Assembly: GCA_023412475.1 (NCBI GenBank)
Contig: JAEYNR010000089.1
Span: 10,977-74,976, forward strand
Length of the DNA stretch: 64,000 nt
Reading direction: 5' to 3'
DNA from: Fibrobacterota bacterium
GTDB lineage: Bacteria; Fibrobacterota; Chitinivibrionia; Chitinivibrionales; Chitinispirillaceae
The translations under genes and the position numbers were made by a program. Below the pieces are notes generated by a model. That model made no database searches. It saw only the letters and a list, made by a program, of their open reading frames with translations, and was not told where the DNA came from. Within the stretch, counting starts at the first letter, position 1, and every line of letters begins with the position of its first letter. This document shows positions 1 through 7,504 of this stretch, piece by piece.

Positions 1-77
1 ATGCTCTGTCCGAGCTCGCGAAGTAGACCCTCTGCATCAACAGTTGCACCACCAATTTTGATCACAACCGTTTTCAT
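1..77 (-). CDS. argB: Acetylglutamate kinase-like protein, N-terminus only
   Basis: The window edge cuts this gene after 25 codons. The N-terminus reads MKTVVIKIGGATVDAEG, with the K-x-G-G phosphate-binding motif near the first strand that is typical of the amino-acid kinase family. The form VVIKIGGA right after the start is most like N-acetylglutamate kinase, which phosphorylates N-acetylglutamate in the cytoplasm during arginine synthesis. A strong AAGGAGG lies upstream at 91-97, about 13 bases from the ATG, which is a rather long spacing. Another member of the kinase family (for example a LysZ-like enzyme) cannot be excluded from so short a piece. Confidence 0.6.
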   Translation of the reverse strand, partial: MKTVVIKIGGATVDAEGLLRELGQS

Positions 78-494
78 GACTTTTATGAAACCTCCTTATT
101 GCCACATTATAGCAATTTCAATAAAAAGTTATATAAAATAATATTTGCACTCTAATCCCCCATAATCCCCGTAATCGCCCTATTGTCCCCATAGGGGGAC
201 TTATAGCGGAATGGACTAAAATGTGGAAAATGTTCTTATCCTACCTAGCCCCGAATGGCCGCTCTTTCTTAGCACAGGGCAACGTCCTGTGCGATAGGAT
301 ATGGGATACGGATACGGGAGCCAGCAGAAATTCCCGCAAATGAAAAGACGAAAATCTGGATCACCTTTGCCAAGGAGTCTTTCCCTGCATAGTCTGTTTT
401 TTTCCGAAGATAATTTTAATGAAACTATTATTTTTAGGGTTCTGACATCTGAAACAGAAACCGGACTTAACCAGAATTAAGGAACAGGAATGGC
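78..494. other. Intergenic region between divergent argB-like and hemerythrin genes
   Basis: No coding region is supported here. The part next to the argB-like gene is AT-rich and should hold its promoter, although no clear -35/-10 pair stands out. The centre (153-200) holds a GC-rich repeat described separately. Bases 300-494 hold the upstream region of the hemerythrin gene, with a short AGGA before its ATG. Confidence 0.5.
153..200. repeat. CCCCTAATCCCC-type palindromic dispersed repeat, copy 1
   Basis: Runs of TAATCCCC are repeated and then closed by ATAGGGGGACTT, so a C-run can pair with a G-run. Related sequence occurs at about 6094-6111, 49445-49471 and 62670-62718 in this window, each time between genes. 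Function unknown. Confidence 0.55.
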
Positions 495-902
495 ATGAAA
501 GATCATAACATCCGCTACAAACTGGAATTTGCAGAGATGGATATTCAGCATGATTATCTCTACAGGTTGTTTGATTCAATCGAGCAATCAACAGAAGTAA
601 CTGATACTTTTTCTATGGATTTGATTCTTAAAGAGATCGAAAGGTATCTAAATTTCCATTTCACCAGTGAAGAGCATCTGATGAGGATCTATGAGATAGC
701 TGGCTTTGCAGAGCATCAATCGGATCATGAAATAATGGCTTCTCAGTTTATCAGGTACCTTAATGATTTTGATGCAGGGCAGCTTAATCCGGCTGCATTA
801 AAGATATTTTTGACCGGATGGTTGATGGAGCACAGTGAGTTAATAGACTCCCAATACGTAAAACAGATAAAAGAGATTCGCAGTGCCAACGGTTTCACCT
901 GA
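495..902 (+). CDS. Bacteriohemerythrin
   Basis: This 135-residue protein has the full set of hemerythrin di-iron ligands: His19, His55, Glu59, His74, His78, His113 and Asp118, in the usual H, H-x3-E, H-x3-H, H-x4-D spacing. Proteins of this family bind O2 reversibly at a non-haem di-iron site and act in the cytoplasm as oxygen carriers, sensors or scavengers. It stands alone without a methyl-accepting or GGDEF domain and fills the usual single-domain length. It lies 86 bases before an Rrf2 regulator on the same strand, so an oxygen or redox link between the two is plausible but only inferred. The ATG at 495 follows a weak AGGA. Confidence 0.88.
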   Translation: MKDHNIRYKLEFAEMDIQHDYLYRLFDSIEQSTEVTDTFSMDLILKEIERYLNFHFTSEEHLMRIYEIAGFAEHQSDHEIMASQFIRYLNDFDAGQLNPAALKIFLTGWLMEHSELIDSQYVKQIKEIRSANGFT

Positions 903-988
903 TTTAATACTGAAAAAAACAGGCGATAATCTATCTTCGTTATTATTATTTTTATACAAAGTTTATAAACATTAAGAGAAGAGAGATT

Positions 989-1423
989 ATGAAATTATCT
1001 ACAAAAGCTCGTTACGGACTTCGGGCCATCACTGAAATCGCTAAAGCTTATGGTGGACCCCCTGCGAAAAGAAAAGAGATTGCTGAGAAGCAGGGGCTTT
1101 CTGATTCATACCTGGAGAATCTTCTTATTGTATTAAAAAATATCAGGATTATAGAGACTACCAGAGGCAGTAATGGTGGATATGTTTTATGCCGAGCACC
1201 CTCAGAGATCTCGGTTTTAGAAATAGTGGAAGCTTTGGAGGGGCCTCTTGATCTGGTGGAGTGTGTTTCTTCAAGCAATAGTTGTGAAAAAACAGACAGG
1301 TGTTCTGCCAGGATGGTCTGGGGGGAGTTATCGGAATTATTGCGGAAAAGCTTATCAGCCAAGACATTACAGGATTTGGTCGATCAGGAAAACACTGCGC
1401 AGAATTTTGATTACTGCATCTGA
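989..1423 (+). CDS. Rrf2-family transcriptional regulator (IscR-like)
   Basis: This 144-residue protein has the Rrf2 winged-helix N-terminus (MKLSTKARYGLRAITEIA), a recognition-helix region near residues 38-52 and the wing RGSNGGYVL at 59-67. Three cysteines, Cys92, Cys99 and Cys105, sit where IscR-type members bind an iron-sulfur cluster. Spacing is C-x6-C-x5-C, one residue longer than in E. coli IscR. The genes that follow make homoserine esters, O-acetylserine and thiamine, so control of sulfur assimilation (compare CymR or IscR) is a reasonable inference. A perfect palindrome GTTTATAAAC lies at 961-970 in its own leader and could be an autoregulatory site. The ribosome-binding region is a purine run (AAGAGAAGAGAG) just before the ATG. 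Confidence 0.85.
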   Translation: MKLSTKARYGLRAITEIAKAYGGPPAKRKEIAEKQGLSDSYLENLLIVLKNIRIIETTRGSNGGYVLCRAPSEISVLEIVEALEGPLDLVECVSSSNSCEKTDRCSARMVWGELSELLRKSLSAKTLQDLVDQENTAQNFDYCI

Positions 1424-1548
1424 TGGAACAGAAGAAGCGAATAACTTTATTCGTAATCGCTGTTTAGAATATGTATTTTAACCGTTCTTCCACTAAGGAT
1501 AGTGTAGTGTTTGAAGTGACATCATCAGTTTTCAAGGGGTTTTGTTAA

Positions 1549-2442
1549 ATGACCATAGTTCTTCCCCAGGATTATCACGCTAAGACTGCATTAGAGAAAA
1601 GCAGAGTTATCTGCATTTCTACAGATGAAGCTCTTCGTGAAGATATTCGGGCTCTTAGGATTGGAATTTTAAATATTATGCCAAAGGTGGAGACCTATGA
1701 ATTTAGCCTTCTTCACCCTTTGGGGCGCTCAATTATGCAGATCGAGCCAGTTTGGATCAAACTGAAAACACACAAATATCAAAGCAGCGATCAATCTCAC
1801 CTGGAAAAGATGTATGTCCCCTTTGAGGAAGCGGTTGGGAAAAACCATCTGGACGGTTTGATTCTTACAGGAGCTCCTGTAGAAGAGATCCCTTTTGAGC
1901 AGGTGTCCTATTGGGAGGAGATAACCCGTATTCTAAAGTATGCCCGGCATAATATCGCCTCTACTTTGGGGATCTGTTGGGGGGGGCTGGCACTGGCCAA
2001 ATTTTTAGGAATCGACAAAGAGGTGTATCCGGAGAAGGTTTTCGGTGTGTTCAAGACAAAAAATCTGGACAGAACTCATCCGATTACCGGTGAGATGGAT
2101 GATGTTTTCTGGTGTGCCCAAAGCAGACACGCCGGCATTCCTGATGAGTTGTTGGAATTGGAACGGGATAAGGGAAATATTCATATGTTAGCTCATGCCA
2201 AAGATGCCGGATATATGATTTTTGAGAGTACTGATCAGCGTTTTCTGATTCATTTGGGGCATCCGGAATATGAGCCTCATCGTTTGGTTGAAGAGTATCT
2301 GCGGGATAAGAATAAGGGAAGAAGTGATGTTAAGGCTCCGCTGAATGTGGATCTCGACAACCCTATTAACACCTGGAGATCACACAGGACAGAATTTTTC
2401 TCTCAATGGATCAAGTATATCCACGAATCTACCACATATTAA
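1549..2442 (+). CDS. metA: Homoserine O-acyltransferase (MetA family; probably acetyl-specific)
   Basis: The 297-residue product matches the MetA family in length and motifs. The catalytic cysteine is Cys143 in LGICWGG, and the His/Glu pair is His238 and Glu240 in HLGHPEYE. The enzyme activates homoserine for methionine synthesis in the cytoplasm. At the position aligned with Gly111 of the succinyl-specific E. coli enzyme this protein has Glu112 (TGAPVEE), as in acetyl-specific MetA proteins, so acetyl-CoA is the likely donor. That alignment was made by eye. The start ATG follows AAGGGG by nine bases. It is 17 bases ahead of cysE, so the two are probably cotranscribed. A near-palindrome CGAATAACTTTATTCG lies upstream at 1438-1453. 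I see no SAM riboswitch. Confidence 0.9.
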   Translation: MTIVLPQDYHAKTALEKSRVICISTDEALREDIRALRIGILNIMPKVETYEFSLLHPLGRSIMQIEPVWIKLKTHKYQSSDQSHLEKMYVPFEEAVGKNHLDGLILTGAPVEEIPFEQVSYWEEITRILKYARHNIASTLGICWGGLALAKFLGIDKEVYPEKVFGVFKTKNLDRTHPITGEMDDVFWCAQSRHAGIPDELLELERDKGNIHMLAHAKDAGYMIFESTDQRFLIHLGHPEYEPHRLVEEYLRDKNKGRSDVKAPLNVDLDNPINTWRSHRTEFFSQWIKYIHESTTY

Positions 2443-2459
2443 TTGCACGGCAAGCGATA

Positions 2460-3392
2460 ATGACAGATCTTAAAGCATGGATGAACACGGAGCTTCCAGA
2501 AGTAGTAAACAGGCTGGAAAAAAACATTCTCTTGTCTAACACACTACAGAAAAGTGATGGATTGGATCTTGCCGGCAGAAACGAGATCTATGAAATCCTC
2601 GATGATCTTCTTGCGGCACTTTTTCCCGGTTGCTACAGCAGAGATAAAATACTGAACCATGATGTAAACTTTTTTCTTTCCGATATCCTTCGTCATATAA
2701 GTTTTAAACTGGTAAAACATATCCGGGAAGTTTACAAATATCGGTGTAAAAAGGATAACTGCACAACCTGCAATTGTGATGAACGGGCCATAAATGCACT
2801 AACCAGTCTTATAGAATCTCTGGTACACATCAGGGAAACACTTATGGAGGATCTTCAGGCAGCTTACGATGGTGATCCTGCAGCCCGCTATATAGATGAA
2901 ATAATTCTCAGCTACCCTTTTGTAGAGGCTATTGCCACTCACCGGATCGCACATCAATTGTATAAGCTTGATGTACCAATAATACCCAGAATCATGTCTG
3001 AAAGGGCTCATTCCAGAACCGGTATAGATATTCATCCAGGCGCTCAGATCGGTCCCCGTTTTTTTATTGATCACGGAACAGGTGTGGTTATTGGGGAAAC
3101 ATGCAGAATCGGTCGTAATGTCAAGATCTACCAGGGTGTTACTCTTGGTGCACTGTCGGTAGTCGACAAAGCGGGAAATCTGCTTAAAGAGATAAAACGT
3201 CATCCTGATATCGAAGATGATGTGGTGATCTATGCCAATGCCACTATCCTTGGCGGAAACACAGTGATCGGTAAAGGATCTGTTATCGGAGGTAATACGT
3301 GGATAACCAGATCTGTGCCTCCGGGATCAAAAATTTATAATAAAGCCGGAAACGGGGATGATAAAAAAAAGTTTGCAGCCGGAGATATATAG
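2460..3392 (+). CDS. cysE: Serine O-acetyltransferase (long-form CysE/EpsC type)
   Basis: The C-terminal third is a left-handed beta-helix with hexapeptide repeats, including GIDIHPGAQIG and the catalytic DHGTGVVIGE segment followed by VKIYQGVTLGA. The enzyme acetylates serine to O-acetylserine for cysteine synthesis. The N-terminal helical part is long, giving 310 residues, as in other long-form enzymes. It contains an unusual cysteine cluster, Cys96, Cys101, Cys104 and Cys106 (C-x4-C-x2-C-x-C), which could hold a metal or be a redox switch. I chose ATG 2460 because the in-frame upstream start at 2406 would overlap the end of metA, and homology starts after it. The next gene, thiS, begins four bases after the stop. 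Confidence 0.9.
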   Translation: MTDLKAWMNTELPEVVNRLEKNILLSNTLQKSDGLDLAGRNEIYEILDDLLAALFPGCYSRDKILNHDVNFFLSDILRHISFKLVKHIREVYKYRCKKDNCTTCNCDERAINALTSLIESLVHIRETLMEDLQAAYDGDPAARYIDEIILSYPFVEAIATHRIAHQLYKLDVPIIPRIMSERAHSRTGIDIHPGAQIGPRFFIDHGTGVVIGETCRIGRNVKIYQGVTLGALSVVDKAGNLLKEIKRHPDIEDDVVIYANATILGGNTVIGKGSVIGGNTWITRSVPPGSKIYNKAGNGDDKKKFAAGDI

Positions 3393-3396
3393 CATT

Positions 3397-3603
3397 ATGA
3401 ATGTTAATATAAAGGTGAATGGAAAAGCCGAATCGATCAATTCCCCCAAAACATTATTCGATCTGCTCAATGACAAGGAACTGAACCCTGAGCGGGTTGT
3501 GGTAGAAGTGAATAATTCCATATTAAAAAGAGATCAATTCAGAGAATATATTCTGCAGGACGGTGATTCGCTTGAGGTACTCCGTTTTGTAGGCGGGGGG
3601 TGA
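3397..3603 (+). CDS. thiS: Sulfur carrier protein ThiS
   Basis: This 68-residue beta-grasp protein ends in VGGG, the flexible C-terminal Gly-Gly that is adenylated and thiocarboxylated to carry sulfur for thiazole formation. The start at 3397 was chosen over an in-frame upstream start that would overlap cysE; a GGAG lies about a dozen bases before it. The gene leads directly into thiG (three-base gap), its substrate partner. No thiF is present in the window, so the adenylating enzyme must be encoded elsewhere or replaced. Confidence 0.9.
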   Translation: MNVNIKVNGKAESINSPKTLFDLLNDKELNPERVVVEVNNSILKRDQFREYILQDGDSLEVLRFVGGG

Positions 3604-3606
3604 AAT

Positions 3607-4389
3607 ATGAATGATCAACTGATTATTGGAGGGAAAACAATTGGTTCCCGTCTGATAACCGGATCTGGAAAATACAGGGATGACAGTATTATAGGTGAAG
3701 TTCTTCAGGCTGCAGGCTGTGATGTTATTACTGTTGCTCTGAGAAGAATAGATTTTGACAGACCTGATGATAGTATCCTTAATTACATACCAGAAGGCAA
3801 GATACTGCTTCCTAACACTTCCGGAGCCCGCAATGCTCAGGAAGCGGTCAGAATCGCTCGTCTTGCACAGGCGATGGGATGTGGAAACTGGATTAAAATA
3901 GAGGTGATCAGTGATTCCAAATACCTTCTTCCTGACAACTCAGAAACGGTTGTTGCTACCGAAATTCTGGCAAAGGAAGGGTTTGTGGTGTTGCCCTATA
4001 TGTGCCCTGATTTGTCCAGCGCAAGAAGAATGGTGGATGCCGGAGCTGCAGCAGTAATGCCGCTTGGAGCACCTATCGGTTCTAACAGAGGTTTGAAAAC
4101 CAAAGAAATGCTGGAAATTATTATCGAAGAAATCGATATCCCGGTGATAGTGGATGCCGGTATTGGTTGTCCATCTCATGCAGCTATGGCCATGGAAATG
4201 GGAGCCGATGCAGTTCTTTTAAACACAGCGATTGCAGCCAGTGATGATCCGGTTTCTATGGCAAGGGCATTCAAGCTGGCTATTGAGGCGGGCAGACTCG
4301 CATTTCTGGCCGGAATGGCTGGACAAACCAGAGCCGCCAGCGCATCTTCTCCGCTGACTGGTTTTCTTGGAGAATCAGGTTTATTATGA
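3607..4389 (+). CDS. thiG: Thiazole synthase ThiG
   Basis: The 260-residue product is full length for ThiG. It has the Schiff-base lysine at Lys97 in NWIKIEVI, the phosphate-binding loops AAAVMPLGAPIGS and VDAGIGCPSHA, and the C-terminal GMAGQTRAASASSP segment. The enzyme condenses 1-deoxyxylulose 5-phosphate, dehydroglycine and ThiS thiocarboxylate to the thiazole phosphate of thiamine. It sits between thiS and thiH and overlaps thiH by four bases (ATGA), a sign of translational coupling. Confidence 0.95.
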   Translation: MNDQLIIGGKTIGSRLITGSGKYRDDSIIGEVLQAAGCDVITVALRRIDFDRPDDSILNYIPEGKILLPNTSGARNAQEAVRIARLAQAMGCGNWIKIEVISDSKYLLPDNSETVVATEILAKEGFVVLPYMCPDLSSARRMVDAGAAAVMPLGAPIGSNRGLKTKEMLEIIIEEIDIPVIVDAGIGCPSHAAMAMEMGADAVLLNTAIAASDDPVSMARAFKLAIEAGRLAFLAGMAGQTRAASASSPLTGFLGESGLL

Positions 4390-5495
4390 GTTTTTATGAC
4401 CTGATCCAGTCTTACAACGACTTCGACGTTGAGCAGTATTGCTCTAAAGTGACCTCTCAGAAGGTTCAGGCTATCCTTGCAAAAGATAATCTCACCGAAT
4501 ATGATTTTCTCTCGTTGCTCTCCGATGCGGCTGATCCGTTTCTGGAAGAGATCGCGCAGAAAGCTGTGGTGCAAACCCAAAAATATTTCGGTAAAACAGT
4601 AAAGATTTTCACTCCACTGTATATATCAAATTATTGCCAGAATAAGTGTGCCTACTGCTCCTTTGCCAGCCAGCATCACATAGACCGCAGACATCTGAAT
4701 ATTGATGAAATCAGAGCTGAAGCGGAGAAAATCAGCAATAGCGGGATACGGCATATTCTTTTGCTTACCGGTGAAGCACCCTCTCTGGTTACTCTCCAGT
4801 ACATAAAAGATGCTGTAAAGATTCTCTGCGAGTATTTCTCTTCTATTGCAATTGAAATTTATCCGCTGACTTCTGAGGCCTATGCTGAACTTATCGAAGA
4901 GGGGATTGACGGTCTGACAATTTACCAGGAAACCTACAACCAGCCCCTGTATAAAGAGCTCCATGCGGGTGGCCCCAAGGAAAATTACCGTTTCAGACTG
5001 GAAGCTCCGGAGCGGGCATCTGCTCAGGGAATAAGAGCCGTTACAATAGGTGCTCTTTTTGGATTGTACAATTGGCGCTCTGAAGCTTTCTTCACGGCAT
5101 TGCATGCTTCCTATCTTCAGAAGAGTTTCCCTTCAGTAGAGTTGTGCCTGTCTTTTCCCCGTTTGCGGCCACAGGCTGGAGAGTTCAATGCTGCTCATCT
5201 GGTAAATGACCGCCAGTATGTACGCATGATGGTTGCTGCACGCCTTTTCTTACCATTTGCAGGGATAACCGTTTCCACCAGAGAATCAGAAAAATTTCGC
5301 AGAGCAATTATCCCTATGGGTGTTACCAAGATCTCAGCAGGGGTCTCCACCGCAGTGGGTGGCCATGTCGGAGATGGATCCACGTCCCAGTTTGAAATTG
5401 CAGACCCCAGGACACTGGAACAGGTAAGAGCAGATCTGCACAGAATGGGATATCAGCCGGTGATGCATGACTGGAGCAACAGATTTGAGATTTGA
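4386..5495 (+). CDS. thiH: 2-iminoacetate synthase ThiH (radical SAM)
   Basis: The 369-residue protein has the radical-SAM cluster motif C-x3-C-x2-C at Cys84, Cys88 and Cys91 (NYCQNKCAYCSF) and the C-terminal biotin/thiamin-synthesis-associated domain. It cleaves tyrosine to dehydroglycine, the partner substrate of ThiG, with p-cresol as by-product. The oxygen-sensitive tyrosine route, rather than the ThiO glycine oxidase route, suggests an anaerobic or low-oxygen lifestyle. The gene overlaps thiG by four bases. Its last codons run into an AT-rich GATTT repeat. Confidence 0.95.
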   Translation: MSFYDLIQSYNDFDVEQYCSKVTSQKVQAILAKDNLTEYDFLSLLSDAADPFLEEIAQKAVVQTQKYFGKTVKIFTPLYISNYCQNKCAYCSFASQHHIDRRHLNIDEIRAEAEKISNSGIRHILLLTGEAPSLVTLQYIKDAVKILCEYFSSIAIEIYPLTSEAYAELIEEGIDGLTIYQETYNQPLYKELHAGGPKENYRFRLEAPERASAQGIRAVTIGALFGLYNWRSEAFFTALHASYLQKSFPSVELCLSFPRLRPQAGEFNAAHLVNDRQYVRMMVAARLFLPFAGITVSTRESEKFRRAIIPMGVTKISAGVSTAVGGHVGDGSTSQFEIADPRTLEQVRADLHRMGYQPVMHDWSNRFEI

Positions 5496-5524
5496 GATTT
5501 AAGATTTTAGATTTTAGATTTTGG
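5481..5524. repeat. AT-rich GATTT(T/G)AGATTT short tandem repeat at the thiH 3' end
   Basis: The stretch is built from near-identical 6-7 base steps of the form GATTTGA/GATTTTA. It starts inside the last codons of thiH. The 14-base string ATTTGAGATTTGAG recurs at about 28082-28095, again at the very end of a gene (the large Hsp70), and a looser relative lies at 22479-22495. Confidence 0.5.
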
Positions 5525-5553
5525 AGAAACAGGATATTAGGGATATTAGGAGG

Positions 5554-5574
5554 GGGCAACCCTTGTGGTTGCCC
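5554..5574. repeat. GGGCAACC/GGTTGCCC perfect palindrome
   Basis: Eight-base arms GGGCAACC (5554-5561) and GGTTGCCC (5567-5574) flank a CTTGT loop. It is followed by A-residues, not a T-run, on the plus strand, so it is not an ordinary terminator for thiH. From memory, palindromes of this type are scattered in many environmental bacterial genomes. Confidence 0.5.
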
Positions 5575-5593
5575 AAAAAATGAACAGAGAAAA

Positions 5594-6055
5594 ATGAATA
5601 GACAAGAAAAGGCAGTTAATAAATTCAAAGAGGGTTTTAATTGTGCGCAGTCGGTTCTGTATTCTTATGCCGATGAGTTTGGTTTATCAAAAGATCTGGC
5701 AACGAAAATTGCCACCGGTTTTGGTGGTGGAATGGGAAGAAAGCAGGAAGTTTGCGGTGCTGTTACCGGAGCTTTGATGGTTATTGGATTGATGTACGGA
5801 AGAGGAGATGAAGAAGGAAAAGACAAACAGGAAACCACATACTCAAAAGTCCAGTTGTTCATTGACTTTTTTATAAATGAATTCGGGACTGTTAACTGCA
5901 AAGGTCTTCTGGATGGGTGTTGCTTGCTCGATTCGGAAGGTCAAAAGACTTTTAAGGAGAATAAGCTTATCGAGCGGTGTTACGAATATGTAAGGGCTTC
6001 ATGCAGAATTCTTGATCAGATAAGAGGCTCTGACTCTGATGGCAGAATTTCTTAA
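5594..6055 (+). CDS. C_GCAxxG_C_C family protein
   Basis: The 153-residue protein carries the conserved cysteine and glycine pattern of this family: Cys17 in FNCAQSV, a glycine-rich GFGGGMGR stretch at 42-49, Cys54 in VCGAVTGALM, and further cysteines at 102, 109, 110, 129 and 137. Family members are small soluble proteins thought to bind a metal or cluster and are often found beside redox enzymes; no biochemical role is established. I placed the start at 5594 because the upstream in-frame sequence is repeat (5481-5574). The Shine-Dalgarno is weak. It follows thiH by about 100 bases, so cotranscription is possible. Confidence 0.8.
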   Translation: MNRQEKAVNKFKEGFNCAQSVLYSYADEFGLSKDLATKIATGFGGGMGRKQEVCGAVTGALMVIGLMYGRGDEEGKDKQETTYSKVQLFIDFFINEFGTVNCKGLLDGCCLLDSEGQKTFKENKLIERCYEYVRASCRILDQIRGSDSDGRIS

Positions 6056-6093
6056 CTTTATTGTAAAAACATTAGATCTCATTCCCTGATTTC

Positions 6094-6111
6094 GCGCCCT
6101 TAAAGGGGCGC
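6094..6111. repeat. GC-rich hairpin GCGCCC-GGGCGC, related to the CCCTTA..AAGGGG repeats
   Basis: Arms GCGCCC and GGGCGC enclose TTAAAG. The string CCCTTAAAGGGGCGCT resembles CCCTTATTAAGGGGGCGCT at 49451-49469, so I group it with the dispersed C-rich/G-rich palindromes. There is no T-tract directly after it, although it may still protect or end the upstream transcript. Confidence 0.4.
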
Positions 6112-6250
6112 TCAACTAATGCTACTGCTGTGCGGGTGGATACTCCGGCTCTCTTTCACTTCGATATTTTTTTATTTTTTCTTTCCTGAAACCATATCGG
6201 TTCAGAGGCGGTACACTGAAAAGACAAATGATCACTTGTTGATAAGAGGT

Positions 6251-7210
6251 ATGATGAATCATCCTTTGATACACAATCCTCACGATAAGTTTTTCAAGGA
6301 GGCATTCAGCCATATTGAGGTGGTAAGGAGTTTTGTCGAAACATATCTTCAGCCTCGTATCGATTTTCAGATCAACCTGAATAATCTTCAGTTGTTTCAG
6401 AACGATTCGGTTGATAGCTCCTTAAAGGAAGCATTCTCCGATATTATCTACAAAACTGAAACTATTCTGGAAAAGATACCTGTATACCTGCTGTTTGAAC
6501 ACAAGAGAACACCCGATCCTCATATAGATACACAAATGGAAAAATATCTGCACATGTTAAGAGAGAATCTGATCAGATCCCATTCTGGTAACAGTGTTTA
6601 TGTCGTCCCCATAATTATTTATAATGGTGAAAGAAACTGTAATCTTACCTCTGACAATAAATTAAGCAGTAATTCCAAATATGCATTGGGTCCTGAATGT
6701 GAATTTTTTGATGTTTCCCATATGCCCGATAATCAGATCGGAGGTTCAGCTTTTTTAAGAATAGTTTTTCTCGCCCTGAAATATGTTCCTGATGAGCAGA
6801 TACTGAATAAACTGGATGATTTTGCCGTACTTTTCAAGGAGATGTCTGAGGGGAAAATTGAAATCTATCTGAATACATTTTCGCATTATGTAGAAAATGC
6901 TGCACCTCAGAATTTCAGGAAACAATTGGCAGAGAGGATAAGGAGTTGGGAAGGGAGGATGGATATGCCGGAAGTTTCAGAACTTTTTCAGATGCTGAAA
7001 AATGAAGGTCATGAAGAGGGCATTAAAGAAGGTATAAAAAGGGGAATAGAAGAGGGGAAGATAGAAGGCAAAAATGAAGGTAAGATCGAGGATGCTCATC
7101 GTATGCTTCAGAAGGGGATGAGTAAGAAGCTTATTCAGGAGATAACCGGATTACCTGCCGAAAAGATAGATGAACTGGAAAAAAATATGAAAATGAATCC
7201 TGATGAATAG
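6251..7210 (+). CDS. Rpn-family PD-(D/E)XK nuclease / transposase-like protein
   Basis: The protein belongs to the Rpn (recombination-promoting nuclease, COG5464-type) group. It starts with HDKFFKEAF, has Asp64 and the E-x-K pair Glu83/Lys85 (LLFEHKRT), which form the PD-(D/E)XK active site, and ends with a charged EEGIKEGIKRGIEEG repeat tail near residues 254-280. Rpn proteins nick or cut DNA and stimulate RecA-independent recombination; many copies per genome are common. The ATG at 6251 (or 6254) follows AGAGG. A longer in-frame extension back to 6119 is hydrophobic and unlike the family, so I reject it. No terminal repeats or partner genes are visible, so it is not a recognisable insertion sequence. 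Confidence 0.82.
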   Translation: MMNHPLIHNPHDKFFKEAFSHIEVVRSFVETYLQPRIDFQINLNNLQLFQNDSVDSSLKEAFSDIIYKTETILEKIPVYLLFEHKRTPDPHIDTQMEKYLHMLRENLIRSHSGNSVYVVPIIIYNGERNCNLTSDNKLSSNSKYALGPECEFFDVSHMPDNQIGGSAFLRIVFLALKYVPDEQILNKLDDFAVLFKEMSEGKIEIYLNTFSHYVENAAPQNFRKQLAERIRSWEGRMDMPEVSELFQMLKNEGHEEGIKEGIKRGIEEGKIEGKNEGKIEDAHRMLQKGMSKKLIQEITGLPAEKIDELEKNMKMNPDE

Positions 7211-7504
7211 TCGAGAGTGAATATAGAAAGAAGAAAAGAAACCGATTCTGAATTTAGGAATTATCTAAGCGCTTTATAATTTGGACTGGCACAACTGGCT
7301 AATTATCTGAAATTACTGAAGTTGATGGAGGTCCGACCCCAGTATAACTGTTATTCGTCAGATTTCAAAAATCAGGGCCAAAATCTGGATCCTCTTTAAT
7401 GTTATTGTAAAGAGGGGCATTGTAATATATATTTAAGCCTGAGAATCCGCAGGTTATTTAGCAATCGGATATTTTCAGGAGAAAATTATTTTTCAGGAGA
7501 CTAC
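7211..7504. other. Intergenic region with one perfect hairpin
   Basis: No gene is supported. An eight-base perfect inverted repeat, CCTCTTTA (7391-7398) and TAAAGAGG (7408-7415), is present without a T-tract. The rest is AT-rich upstream sequence for the lipoprotein gene; AGGAGA precedes its start. Confidence 0.4.

Noticed and set aside
1424..1548. SAM-type riboswitch ahead of metA
   Set aside because: The 125-base leader shows one small palindrome and none of the conserved riboswitch core.
4390..4410. ACCTGATC at the start of thiH, a string also found in TPP riboswitches
   Set aside because: It lies inside coding sequence and no matching CTGAGA element with the right stems is present.
6119..6250. 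N-terminal extension of the Rpn protein
   Set aside because: The added residues are hydrophobic and unlike the family, and AGAGG points to the start at 6251.
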